From: JBGAQP01 sp044220635
Lineage (GTDB): Bacteria > Pseudomonadota > Gammaproteobacteria > Burkholderiales > Usitatibacteraceae
Direction of reading: 5' to 3'
DNA: 64,000 nucleotides
NCBI GenBank assembly: GCA_044220635.1
Contig: JBGAQP010000010.1
Span: 58,572 to 122,571 of the forward strand
The position numbers and the translations under genes are program-made. Every line of letters begins with the position of its first letter. Within the stretch, counting starts at the first letter, position 1. Positions 17,501-24,035 of this stretch are shown one piece after another. A model generated the notes under the pieces. That model worked only from the letters and a program-made list of their open reading frames with translations, was not told the origin of the DNA and did no database searches.

Positions 17501-17551
17501 GCGCAGCAGGCGCATCCAGGACGCGGGGTTGCGGGGACTCGGGGCTTTCAC
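14534..17551 (-). CDS. DUF1800 family exported protein with tandem N-terminal repeats and Ig-like domains
   Basis: About 1005 residues. A signal peptide (LLRAGLAALVALVLQLAV, cleavage near ALAAN) is followed by two tandem repeats at about 43-156 and 168-277. Both begin D-x-WWN-x2-ESGWGLTL and end with an SRQPFG/TRQPFG motif. Two Ig-like domains of the ATASDPDGS type follow, separated by a nine-glycine linker, and the C-terminal half is the DUF1800 domain (ARFLTQATFG, NENFAREVMQLFSIGLY). The start is GTG at 17551, behind GGGAGGAAC; an ATG-less extension to 17575 has no ribosome site. It forms a two-gene unit with DUF1501. Function is unknown; a periplasmic or surface role is inferred. Confidence 0.88.
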   Translation of the reverse strand: MKAPSPRNPASWMRLLRAGLAALVALVLQLAVSIPALAANYTDIWWNPEESGWGLTLSHHNDKVFGVWYVYDTDGKPLWVVMPDGTFSADGRTFSGDLYRTTGPSYKDLQFRWDRVKVTKIGTARIDFAADDENATVTYTIDGTTYTKSITRQPFGNAPANHPADHSDLWWNANESGWGLTLNHHGNNIFGVWYTYAEDQRPLWIVLPGGTFTSSNVFTGKLYTTTGSPFTGTFDTTSTKVTEVGSATITFLGNAATFRTTVNGFTQTKTISRQPFGAASTNKSPFVQLTVSASVEPPVAPATITLKATASDPDGSIAKVAFYKGCDKIGEVKTAPFTLTISNLAAGTYQFSARAFDAKGASAMVTSAPKVVKAGSGGGGGGGGGTVTNKPPKVAIAKPVANAIFAQGGSVELSATASDPDGSVAKVEYFANAAKVAEAMASPWAATWAGIAAGAYNLTAVATDDKGATTTSAVIAITVTGPAPVIDAKTRDAARFLTQATFGIKNVGEISTLAAQGYESWLTTQFLQTSRSHVQYVNDRKTAGEKAEEERAYEAIWQQWLTEPAQLRARMSFALSEIFVISNIAPDLDTYAMASYMDMLNRNAFGNYRQLLEDVALHPAMGYYLNMIGSRKADPVKGTHPNENFAREVMQLFSIGLYKLNADGTRQLDGQNNPVNTYDESVIKAMAAAFTGWNFAGNDTTKPSTFNPPKENWLDPMVPWESMHDTNAKTIFDGIVLPAGQTARQDLKGALDALFNHQNVGPFIGRQLIQRFVTSNPSPAYIGRVAAVFANNGQGVRGDLRAVLRAVLLDPEARDLAKTAEPGWGKQREPVIRFANFLRGLNATSTSGRNRIWYLDSADEGLNQSPLLSPSVFNFFSPNYRQPGPLSAAGLVAPEFQITTETSMVGGLNFFARLVKNGYYGSGDTRLTMNLTELNLLAANPPALADRLNLLFFAGGMTEATRNTIITTLGSMAAPKTGTSSSTITDRVKAALMLVAISPEFVIQK

Positions 17552-17673
17552 GGTGTTCCTCCCTCGGCAGGACATGTTCTTGCCGGATCAACTGCAACTT
17601 CGGTGCCACTGTGATAAGCCCTTGTCGAAACATGTGTTTTCCAGATGGCGCCACGGAGGGTCTGTCGCCGAAT

Positions 17674-17712
17674 GGCAACGGGCTCGGCGGGAATCGCCAC
17701 AATCCCGTTGCC
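17674..17712. repeat. Inverted repeat in the DUF1800/RidA divergent region
   Basis: GGCAACGGG (17674-17682) and CCCGTTGCC (17704-17712) are perfect 9-bp inverted arms separated by 21 bp; a third partial copy, CCCGTTGGCC, begins at 17719. The 222-bp divergent region shows no clear promoter boxes otherwise. It could be an operator or a transcribed stem in the leader of ridA. Confidence 0.35.
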
Positions 17713-17773
17713 GATCAACCCGTTGGCCTGTCGCCCGGGGACTACGGGCGAAAAGCGCGAAAGGAAGGTTCCC

Positions 17774-18157
17774 ATGAAGGCGATCTCGACTCCGAACGCG
17801 CCCAGGCCCGGCGGGCATTACGCCCAGGCGATCGTCCATGGGGGAATGGTCTACGTCTCGGGCCAGCTGCCGATCGTCCCCGATCCGGACATGCCGCGGC
17901 CGGAGGGATTCGAGGACCAGGCGCGGCAAGTGATCCGCAACGTGATCGCGATTCTGGAGGCCGCGGGGAGCGACGCCGGATGCCTGGTCCGCGTGACCGT
18001 GTACGTCGCCGACATCGCGCACTGGCCGGCCTTCAACGAGGTGTACGCCGCGATGCTCGGTTCCCATCGCCCGGCCCGGACCGTGGTCCCCGTGCCGGAA
18101 CTGCACCACGGCTACCTGGTCGAGATGGACGCGGTCGCGGCGCTCAGAGATTCCTGA
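17774..18157 (+). CDS. RidA/YjgF family protein
   Basis: 127 residues, the standard RidA size. VHGGMVYVSGQLPIVPD is the conserved N-terminal region, VRVTVYVADIAHWPAFNEVY the helical middle, and SHRPARTVVPVPEL contains the conserved arginine that binds the substrate carboxylate in true enamine deaminases. RidA proteins are cytoplasmic trimers that hydrolyse reactive 2-aminoacrylate-type enamines; several subfamilies have other or unknown roles. The ATG at 17774 has AAAGGAAGG immediately upstream; an open frame running further back is not used. Its last 14 bp overlap the 3' end of the convergent wax ester synthase gene. Confidence 0.9.
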   Translation: MKAISTPNAPRPGGHYAQAIVHGGMVYVSGQLPIVPDPDMPRPEGFEDQARQVIRNVIAILEAAGSDAGCLVRVTVYVADIAHWPAFNEVYAAMLGSHRPARTVVPVPELHHGYLVEMDAVAALRDS

Positions 18158-19718
18158 AACGCCGCGGAACTTTCGCCTCCGGTGCGGGCTGGGCGGGCGC
18201 GGCGGCCTTTCCTCGCCGGGCGCGGCGCCCGGGGCGCTTCGACTTCGCCTGCGCCGGCTCAGGCGCGACGGGCTCGGCAGGCGCCTGCGCGCCTTCCTCG
18301 CCCCAGGGGCTCATGAGCGTGAGCCAGAGGAGCTTCTCGAATTCCCCGGCGAAGCGGCCCACGATCCGGTCGGGATCGGGCACCAGTCCCGCGTCCGTGA
18401 TGACGCCGAACTGGATGCGTCCGTCGTAGGACAGGATTGAGACCCCCATGCCGATGCCGCCGGACTGCGGCACCCAGAAGTTGACCTCGGTGATGCGCTT
18501 GCCCGCGAAATAGAGCGGGTGGGGCGGCCCGGGCACGTTGGTCATCACCGAGCTCGCGTTCGAGGCGAGGATCTGCGTCACCTGGTCCTGGAGGATGCGA
18601 GGGCCGTAGCCGATCGCGGTGAGCAGGCCGAGCGCGATGATCGGCTGGTAGGAGCCCTTGAGGGCGAGCATCCGGCGCCTCACCTCGTAGAGCCGCTCGA
18701 GGGGATGGTCGATGCCCACGGGCAGGTCGAGGAAGACGAGCCCGAACTGGTTGCCGAGGTTGCGCCCCTCGCCCGGCGGGCGCAGGTTCACGGGCACGAT
18801 CGCGCGGATCTCGATCCCCTCGACGCGGTCGCCCTTTTCCTCGAGGTAATCGCGCAGCGCCCCCGTGGCCATCGAGAGCAGCACGTCGTTGATCGAGCAG
18901 CCGAGCGCCTTGCCCATCACCTTGACCTCGTCGAGGGGCAGGGGCTCCGCCCAGGCCGCGCGCTTGCGCACGCCGAGCGCCCCCTTGAACCGGGTGGGGG
19001 AGTCGCTGCCCATCAGCGCGATGTGCGCGAGCTCCCCCGCGAAATCGAGGCCCTTTCGCGTGAGCCCCTGGACGGCCTCGGAAGCGAGCTGCGGATTCGC
19101 CGCAAGCCCGCGGCCCTGCTCGAGCAGGCCCTTGCCGATCTGCTGGGCGCTTTCGAGGGCGCCGCTCACGGGCTTGAGGATCTGCTCCCAGAAGTCGGCC
19201 TCCGCCGCGGGGGCCGTCTCCACCTCCTCGGGCGCCATCGTGAGGCTGCCCTCGGCCGTGGCGTGCGTGAACGAGAGCACGACCTGGATCAGCGCGATGC
19301 CGTCGGCGTAGCAGTGGTGGATGCGGATGATCAGGGCGCTGCCGCCGTCGAAGTTGTCGACCAGGTGGAACTGCCAGAGGGGCTTGCTGAAGTCGAGGGG
19401 CGTGGAGGCGAGATGGCTCACCAGCGCCTCGAGCTCTCCCTTGTCGGCCTTGCCCGGCAGCGCCGTGCGCACGACATGGGCGTCGATGTCGAACTTCTCG
19501 TCGGCCTCCCACCAGGCACCGGCCGGATCCTCGACCGCCTTCTGCCGGAAGCGCTTGAAGGCGAGGAAGCGCGTCTCGACGATGCGCCGGACCTGCTCGA
19601 GATCGAGCTTCTCGTCGAACGTCATCACGCCGACGATCATCATCAGGTTCGTCGGCCGCTCCATCCGCAGCCAGGCGGTGTCGACCCCGGAGATGCGTTC
19701 GCGATTGGCGATGAGCAT
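18144..19718 (-). CDS. Wax ester synthase / diacylglycerol acyltransferase (WS/DGAT)
   Basis: 524 residues, somewhat longer than the usual 450-480 because of a Lys/Ala/Pro-rich C-terminal tail of about 60 residues. The condensation-type active site is HHCYADG at residues 134-140. The N-terminal MLIANRERISGVDTAWLRME and the later PVNLRPPG, GNQFGLVFLDLP and TNVPGPPHPLYFAG segments are characteristic of the family. The enzyme esterifies acyl-CoA with a fatty alcohol or diacylglycerol at the inner membrane to form wax ester or triacylglycerol inclusions. It stands divergently from the ACBP gene, which would supply acyl-CoA. All key residues are present; preference for wax ester or TAG cannot be read from the sequence. 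Confidence 0.94.
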   Translation of the reverse strand: MLIANRERISGVDTAWLRMERPTNLMMIVGVMTFDEKLDLEQVRRIVETRFLAFKRFRQKAVEDPAGAWWEADEKFDIDAHVVRTALPGKADKGELEALVSHLASTPLDFSKPLWQFHLVDNFDGGSALIIRIHHCYADGIALIQVVLSFTHATAEGSLTMAPEEVETAPAAEADFWEQILKPVSGALESAQQIGKGLLEQGRGLAANPQLASEAVQGLTRKGLDFAGELAHIALMGSDSPTRFKGALGVRKRAAWAEPLPLDEVKVMGKALGCSINDVLLSMATGALRDYLEEKGDRVEGIEIRAIVPVNLRPPGEGRNLGNQFGLVFLDLPVGIDHPLERLYEVRRRMLALKGSYQPIIALGLLTAIGYGPRILQDQVTQILASNASSVMTNVPGPPHPLYFAGKRITEVNFWVPQSGGIGMGVSILSYDGRIQFGVITDAGLVPDPDRIVGRFAGEFEKLLWLTLMSPWGEEGAQAPAEPVAPEPAQAKSKRPGRRARRGKAAAPAQPAPEAKVPRRFRNL

Positions 19719-19863
19719 GGGCGGATTCGTCCTCTTGTTCTCCCGTCCCGGGCCGGGCGCTCCCGCCGTTGCGGCGGGGGGGCGGGTTGGGCTAACTTTA
19801 CACGAACGTCAGGGTCCTGGACTCTCGGGGCGCTCGGCGCGAGACGAATGGGAGATCGAACGC

Positions 19864-20124
19864 ATGGCAGACCTGAAGAAGCAGTTCGAGGCGGCGGCGG
19901 CCGCGGTCCTGAAGGCGAAGAAGGACCCGGGCAACGACCTGAAGCTCAGGCTCTACGCCCACTACAAGCAGGCGACCGAGGGCGACGTCCAGGGTGAAAA
20001 GCCCGGCTTCACGGACTTCGTGAACCGCGCGAAGTACGAGGCCTGGGCGAAGTTGAAGGGCATGGGCGCCGACGATGCCATGAAGGCCTACGTGAAGCTC
20101 GTGGAGCGCGTCACCCGCGAGTGA
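19864..20124 (+). CDS. Acyl-CoA-binding protein
   Basis: 86 residues, exactly the size of the ACBP fold. MADLKKQFEAAAAAVLKAKK is helix 1, and LYAHYKQATEGDVQGEKPGF carries the YKQATxGD core of the acyl-CoA site, followed by KYEAWAKLKGM and AMKAYVKLVE. It binds long-chain acyl-CoA in the cytoplasm, buffers it and delivers it to acyltransferases. ACBP is widespread in eukaryotes and patchy in bacteria. It is divergent from the WS/DGAT gene (145 bp between starts) and one gene away from fadD, which fits a storage-lipid supply role. The ATG at 19864 begins the conserved domain directly. Confidence 0.95.
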   Translation: MADLKKQFEAAAAAVLKAKKDPGNDLKLRLYAHYKQATEGDVQGEKPGFTDFVNRAKYEAWAKLKGMGADDAMKAYVKLVERVTRE

Positions 20125-20150
20125 GCGCCGCATCGGCGAGTCCCGGGCGA

Positions 20151-20178
20151 AAAAAAGGCCCGCGGACATCGCGGGCCT
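20151..20178 (-). terminator. Intrinsic terminator of the second phasin gene
   Basis: Read on the minus strand, a 9-bp GC-rich stem AGGCCCGCG/CGCGGGCCT with a 5-base loop is followed by six T residues. It lies about 87 bp downstream of the phasin stop. On the plus strand it also follows the ACBP stop, but no T run comes after it there. Confidence 0.8.
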
Positions 20179-20264
20179 GAGCATCCTTCGGTCCCCGGCA
20201 GGCGCCGGGGCTCAGACAAGGATGAGGAGGAGACGGTCGGGGGAGGGCGCGTGCCCTCCCCGCT

Positions 20265-20750
20265 TCATTTCGCGGCCTTGCGCGTCTTGCGCGTGCGGGC
20301 GGCCTTCTTCGCCGGGCGTTTCGCCGCGCCGCGTGGCCCGCCCATGAGGGCGCGGACGCTGTCGTTCAGGTCGGCGACCTGGTGCGCGAGCTCCTCGACG
20401 TCCTTGCTGGTGAGCACACCGAGGCGGTTGAGGGAGCGCGAAACGCGGTCCTCGAACACCTGCTCGAGCTTGTCCCACTTGCCCTGGGCCTGGTTGACGG
20501 TCGCGTCGGCCTGGGTGCGCACCGACTTCAGCGCCTGGTCGGCGGCCTCGCGGGCCTGGCCGCGCAGCTTCCGGCCCTGCTGGACGAGCACCTCGAACAT
20601 CTTGTCGCCTTCGTTCTTGGCGCGGGCGAAGGCGCCGAGCCCCGCGAGCCAGATCTTCTGGGCGGAATCGACGACGGCCTGGGAAAGGTGGGGCTGGGAA
20701 GCAGCGGCCGCCGGGCGGCGCGTCTTGCGGGATTTGGACTTGGTTGCCAT
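20265..20750 (-). CDS. Phasin / PHA granule-associated protein (2)
   Basis: 161 residues. IWLAGLGAFARAKNEG and VLVQQGRKLRGQA are the signature of the PhaI/PhaF granule protein family (TIGR01837 type). A heptad-rich helix leads to LEQVFEDRVSRSLNRLGV and SKDVEELAHQVADLN, which match the first phasin at about half of the positions. The C-terminus is a basic AAKRPAKKAARTRKTRKAAK tail like that of PhaF, which tethers granules to DNA. The start MATKSKSRK was chosen because upstream residues are not family-like and GGAGG-like bases precede it. The upstream 34-bp element and the downstream terminator make it a separate, probably strongly expressed unit. Confidence 0.92.
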   Translation of the reverse strand: MATKSKSRKTRRPAAAASQPHLSQAVVDSAQKIWLAGLGAFARAKNEGDKMFEVLVQQGRKLRGQAREAADQALKSVRTQADATVNQAQGKWDKLEQVFEDRVSRSLNRLGVLTSKDVEELAHQVADLNDSVRALMGGPRGAAKRPAKKAARTRKTRKAAK

Positions 20751-20822
20751 GGGGCCTCCGTTCGTGTGGGTTTCGGAATCGCCGGCCTTGCCGGCCTGAA
20801 ATCGGGATCGACGCACACACTC

Positions 20823-20856
20823 TAGCCGCGAGCTTTAGAGCAATCACACTATTCTT
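20823..20856 (-). promoter_or_regulatory. Phasin upstream element, copy 2
   Basis: On the minus strand this is the 34-bp block also found at 9087-9120 (31/34 identical). It lies 72 bp before the phasin ATG at 20750, against 79 bp for copy 1, so its position relative to the gene is conserved too. A -10-like TAGAGT starts at its downstream end. The divergent fadD gene begins 145 bp to the other side; a possible fadD -10 box TACACT is at 20878-20883. Confidence 0.7.
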
Positions 20857-21001
20857 CTTGGCGCCCGGGCTCCGGGTTACACTGCCGGCACGCACCGGGC
20901 GGGACGAGCGCCGCGCCGGCCCGAGGAGACAGACGACCCGCCCAGCGCTCAGCGCATCCCGCCACGCATCGGGAGAAGGGCCGGGCCGCACGAGGAGAAC
21001 G

Positions 21002-22681
21002 ATGGAGAAGATCTGGCTGAAGTCCTACCCGCCCGGCGTGCCCGGGGAGATCGACCTGAGCCCGTACGCGAGCGTTCGCGACATCTTCCAGCGCAGCTGC
21101 GAGCGCTTCGGCGACAGCCCCGCCTTCACCTGCATGGGCCGCACGATCAGCTTCCGGGAGCTCGACCGTCTCGCGCGAGAGTTCGGCAGCTGGCTGCAGA
21201 ACGTGGCGGGGCTTCCCAAGGGCGCGCGCGTGGCGATCATGATGCCGAACCTGCTCCAGTACCCGGTCGCGCTCTTCGGCGCCTTGCGCGCGGGCTATAT
21301 CGTCGTGAACTGCAATCCCCTCTACACGCCGCGCGAACTCGAGCACCAGCTCAACGACTCGGGCGCCGAGGCGATCGTCATTCTCGAGAACTTCGCGACG
21401 ACGCTCCAGCAGGTGATCGGGAAGACCCGCGTGCGCCGCGTCGTGACCACCCAGATCGGCGACCTGCTCGGCTTCCCGAAGGGGCCGATCGTCAATTTCG
21501 TGGTGAAGCGCGTGAAGAAGCTCGTGCCCGCGTGGAACCTCCCGGGGTCGACGCCGTTTCCCGCCGCGCTGTCCGCGGGCGCGGCCCGGCCCCTCGCCGA
21601 GCCCCCCCTCGGCCTCGACGACGTCGCCTTCCTGCAATACACGGGAGGCACGACGGGCGTTTCGAAGGGCGCGATGCTCACCCACGGCAACATCGTCGCG
21701 AACCTCCTGCAGGTCTCGACCTGGGTGGGGACCGGTCTCGAGGAGGGCCGGGAAGTCGTGATCACGGCGCTGCCCATGTACCACATCTTCGCGCTCACCG
21801 GGAACTGCCTCACCTTCATGAAGTTCGGCGCCCGCAACGTCCTCATTCCGAACCCGCGCGACCTGGCGGGGTTCGTGGCGGAGTTGCGCAAGCACCGCTT
21901 CACGGCGTTCACGGGGGTGAACACGCTCTTCAACGCCCTCATGAACACGCCCGGATTCGCCTCGCTCGACTTCTCGCAGCTGCGCATGACGCTCGGCGGG
22001 GGCATGGCGGTCCAGCGCGCCGTGGCGGAGCGCTGGAAGGAGGTCACCCGGACTCCCCTCATCGAGGCCTATGGCCTCACCGAGACCTCCCCGGGCGCGT
22101 GCATCAACCCGCTCGTGCCCGGAGCGGTCTACAACGGGACCGCCGGGCTTCCCATTCCGTCCACCGTGGTCACGATCCGCGACGACGAGGGGCGGGTGCT
22201 GCCCCTCGGCGAGACCGGCGAGATCTGCATCGCCGGTCCCCAGGTGATGAAGGGCTACTGGAACCGCCCCGACGAGACCGCCAAGGTCATGACCGCCGAC
22301 GGGGCGTTTCGCACCGGCGACATCGGCTTCATGACGCCCGAGGGCTACGTGAAGATCGTCGACCGCAAGAAGGACATGATCCTGGTCTCCGGCTTCAACG
22401 TGTACCCGAACGAGGTCGAGGACGTGGTCGCGATGATGCCCGGCGTGCTCGAGGTCTGCGCGGTGGCCGCGGCCGACGAGAAGTCCGGCGAGGCCGTGCG
22501 GCTGGTGATCGTGCGCAAGGACCCCGCGCTCACCCGGGAGCAGGTGATCGAGCACTGCAAGCGGCACCTCACCGGCTACAAGGTGCCGAAGATCGTCGAG
22601 TTCTGGAAGGAACTGCCGAAGACCAACGTGGGCAAGGTGCTGCGGCGCGAGGTGAAGAACTCGCCGGCGCGACCGGCCTGA
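21002..22681 (+). CDS. fadD: Long-chain fatty acid-CoA ligase
   Basis: 559 residues, the length of E. coli FadD (561). The P-loop-like AMP motif is YTGGTTGVSKGAM with YTGGTTG at 213-219. Further AMP-forming ligase motifs are YGLTETSPG, FRTGDIGFM and DRKKDMILVSGFNVYPNEVE (the fatty-acyl-CoA synthetase signature), and the adenylation lysine is in LPKTNVGKVLRRE. It activates free fatty acids at the membrane with ATP and CoA. The ATG at 21002 follows GAGGAGAACG. It diverges from the phasin gene, sharing the region with element copy 2. Substrate chain length is inferred from similarity to FadD. Confidence 0.94.
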   Translation: MEKIWLKSYPPGVPGEIDLSPYASVRDIFQRSCERFGDSPAFTCMGRTISFRELDRLAREFGSWLQNVAGLPKGARVAIMMPNLLQYPVALFGALRAGYIVVNCNPLYTPRELEHQLNDSGAEAIVILENFATTLQQVIGKTRVRRVVTTQIGDLLGFPKGPIVNFVVKRVKKLVPAWNLPGSTPFPAALSAGAARPLAEPPLGLDDVAFLQYTGGTTGVSKGAMLTHGNIVANLLQVSTWVGTGLEEGREVVITALPMYHIFALTGNCLTFMKFGARNVLIPNPRDLAGFVAELRKHRFTAFTGVNTLFNALMNTPGFASLDFSQLRMTLGGGMAVQRAVAERWKEVTRTPLIEAYGLTETSPGACINPLVPGAVYNGTAGLPIPSTVVTIRDDEGRVLPLGETGEICIAGPQVMKGYWNRPDETAKVMTADGAFRTGDIGFMTPEGYVKIVDRKKDMILVSGFNVYPNEVEDVVAMMPGVLEVCAVAAADEKSGEAVRLVIVRKDPALTREQVIEHCKRHLTGYKVPKIVEFWKELPKTNVGKVLRREVKNSPARPA

Positions 22682-22712
22682 GGGCCCGGGCCGCGGCGAC
22701 GGGAGGCCGCCC

Positions 22713-23933
22713 TCAGGCCGCCTTCTCGAACACCGGGCCGTACTCGCGCAGCGCCGCGCGGATGCGCTCGAACCCCCAGTCGATCTCCTCGCGAGAGATC
22801 GTGAGCGGTGGGGCGAAGCGCACCACGGTGCCGTGGGTGTCCTTGCTCACCACGCCATGGCGAAGCAGGGTCTCCACGACCTCGCGAGCGCTCGCGCGGC
22901 GCGGTTCGATCTCGATGCCGATCAACAGCCCCCTGCCGCGCACCTGCGTCACCAGCGGGCTCGCGAGCGAGCGCAACCGCCCGAGAAGGTAGGCGCCCTG
23001 GGCGGCCGCGCGCTCGGGCAGGTGCTCGTCCACCAGCAGTTCCAGCGCCTCGAGGCCCACGGCCGCGGCGAGGGGATTGCCGCCGAAAGTGCTTCCGTGG
23101 TCGCCGGGGCGGAAGGCCGCCATGACGTCCTCGCGGGCGAGGAAAGCCGAGACCGGAAGCAGCCCGCCGCCGAGCGCCTTGCCCAGGATGAGGCCGTCGG
23201 GCTTCACGTTCTCGTGCTCGCAGGCGAGCACGCGGCCGGTACGCCCCAGCCCCGTCTGGACTTCGTCGGCGATGAGGAGCACGCCCCGCTCGCGGCAGAT
23301 GCGCGCGCACTCGGCGAGGTAGCCTTCCGGGGGAACGACGATGCCGGCCTCGCCCTGGACCGGCTCCACGAGGAAGGCGGCCGTGTTGCCATCGATGGCG
23401 GCGGCGAGCGCCCGGGCGTCGCCGAAAGGGACGTGGCGGAAACCCGCGGCGTAGGGCCCGAATCCGTCGCGATACTGCGTCTCCGAGGAAAAGCCGACGA
23501 TCGTGGACGTCCGGCCGTGGAAGTTGCCCGCGCAGACGATGATCTGCGCGAGGCCCGCGCTCACGCCCTTCGCCTCGTAGGCCCACTTGCGGGCGCACTT
23601 GATGGCGGTTTCCACGCCCTCGGCGCCGGTGTTCATCGGCAGCGCCCGGTCCATGCCGGTGAGCTCGCAAAGGCGCGCGAGGAAGGGAGGAAGCCGGTCG
23701 TTGTGGAATGCCCGCGAAGTCACGGCGAGGCGGCGGGCCTGGCGCGCGAGGGCCTCGACCAGGCGCGGATGGGCGTGGCCGAAGCTCACCGCGGAGTAGG
23801 CCGAAAGCATGTCGAGGTAGCGGCGTCCGCGGTCGTCTCGGAGCCACACGCCCTCGCCCTCGGTGAGGACGACGGGCAGCGGATCGTAGTTGCGCGCGCC
23901 GAAACGACGCTCGAGAGCGATCATGTCGCCCAT
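22713..23933 (-). CDS. rocD: Ornithine/acetylornithine-type aminotransferase
   Basis: 406 residues, class III PLP aminotransferase. The N-terminal ARNYDPLPVVLTEGEGVWL, FSSETQYRDGFGP and HVPFGD segments match ornithine-oxo-acid transaminase (RocD) better than ArgD. The PLP site includes MNTGAEGVETAIKCARKW, LLIADEVQTGLGRTG and the Schiff-base lysine in LILGKALGGG. The reaction converts ornithine and 2-oxoglutarate to glutamate semialdehyde and glutamate. AAAGGA lies 10 bp before the ATG at 23933. It converges on fadD with a 31-bp gap holding no clear terminator. It has no evident link with the lipid genes around it. Confidence 0.87.
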   Translation of the reverse strand: MGDMIALERRFGARNYDPLPVVLTEGEGVWLRDDRGRRYLDMLSAYSAVSFGHAHPRLVEALARQARRLAVTSRAFHNDRLPPFLARLCELTGMDRALPMNTGAEGVETAIKCARKWAYEAKGVSAGLAQIIVCAGNFHGRTSTIVGFSSETQYRDGFGPYAAGFRHVPFGDARALAAAIDGNTAAFLVEPVQGEAGIVVPPEGYLAECARICRERGVLLIADEVQTGLGRTGRVLACEHENVKPDGLILGKALGGGLLPVSAFLAREDVMAAFRPGDHGSTFGGNPLAAAVGLEALELLVDEHLPERAAAQGAYLLGRLRSLASPLVTQVRGRGLLIGIEIEPRRASAREVVETLLRHGVVSKDTHGTVVRFAPPLTISREEIDWGFERIRAALREYGPVFEKAA

Positions 23934-23999
23934 GGCCGGTTCCTTTCTCGCTTGTGGCGTTCAGGGCGGGGCCCGGCGAAGGGCCTTCCGCGAGGCGCG

Positions 24000-24005
24000 A
24001 TTATA
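24000..24005 (-). promoter_or_regulatory. -10 box for rocD
   Basis: The minus strand reads TATAAT, a perfect consensus -10, 67 bp before the rocD ATG. The -35 region (about 24023-24028) reads CGACCG and is poor, and part of it lies inside the hairpin that follows the GMC oxidase gene. Confidence 0.45.
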
Positions 24006-24018
24006 CCGGCAGCGCACC

Positions 24019-24035
24019 GGCCCGGTCGCCGGGCC
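24019..24035 (-). terminator. Hairpin after the GMC oxidase gene
   Basis: A perfect 7-bp stem GGCCCGG/CCGGGCC with a 3-base loop lies immediately downstream of the GMC oxidoreductase stop on the minus strand. No T run follows, so it may be a weak terminator or an mRNA-protecting stem. It abuts the rocD promoter region. Confidence 0.4.

Noticed and set aside
17552..17773. Additional gene or small RNA in the DUF1800/ridA divergent region
   Set aside because: Apart from one inverted repeat there is no ribosome site, promoter pair or protein-like frame; the frame continuing upstream of ridA is not family-like.
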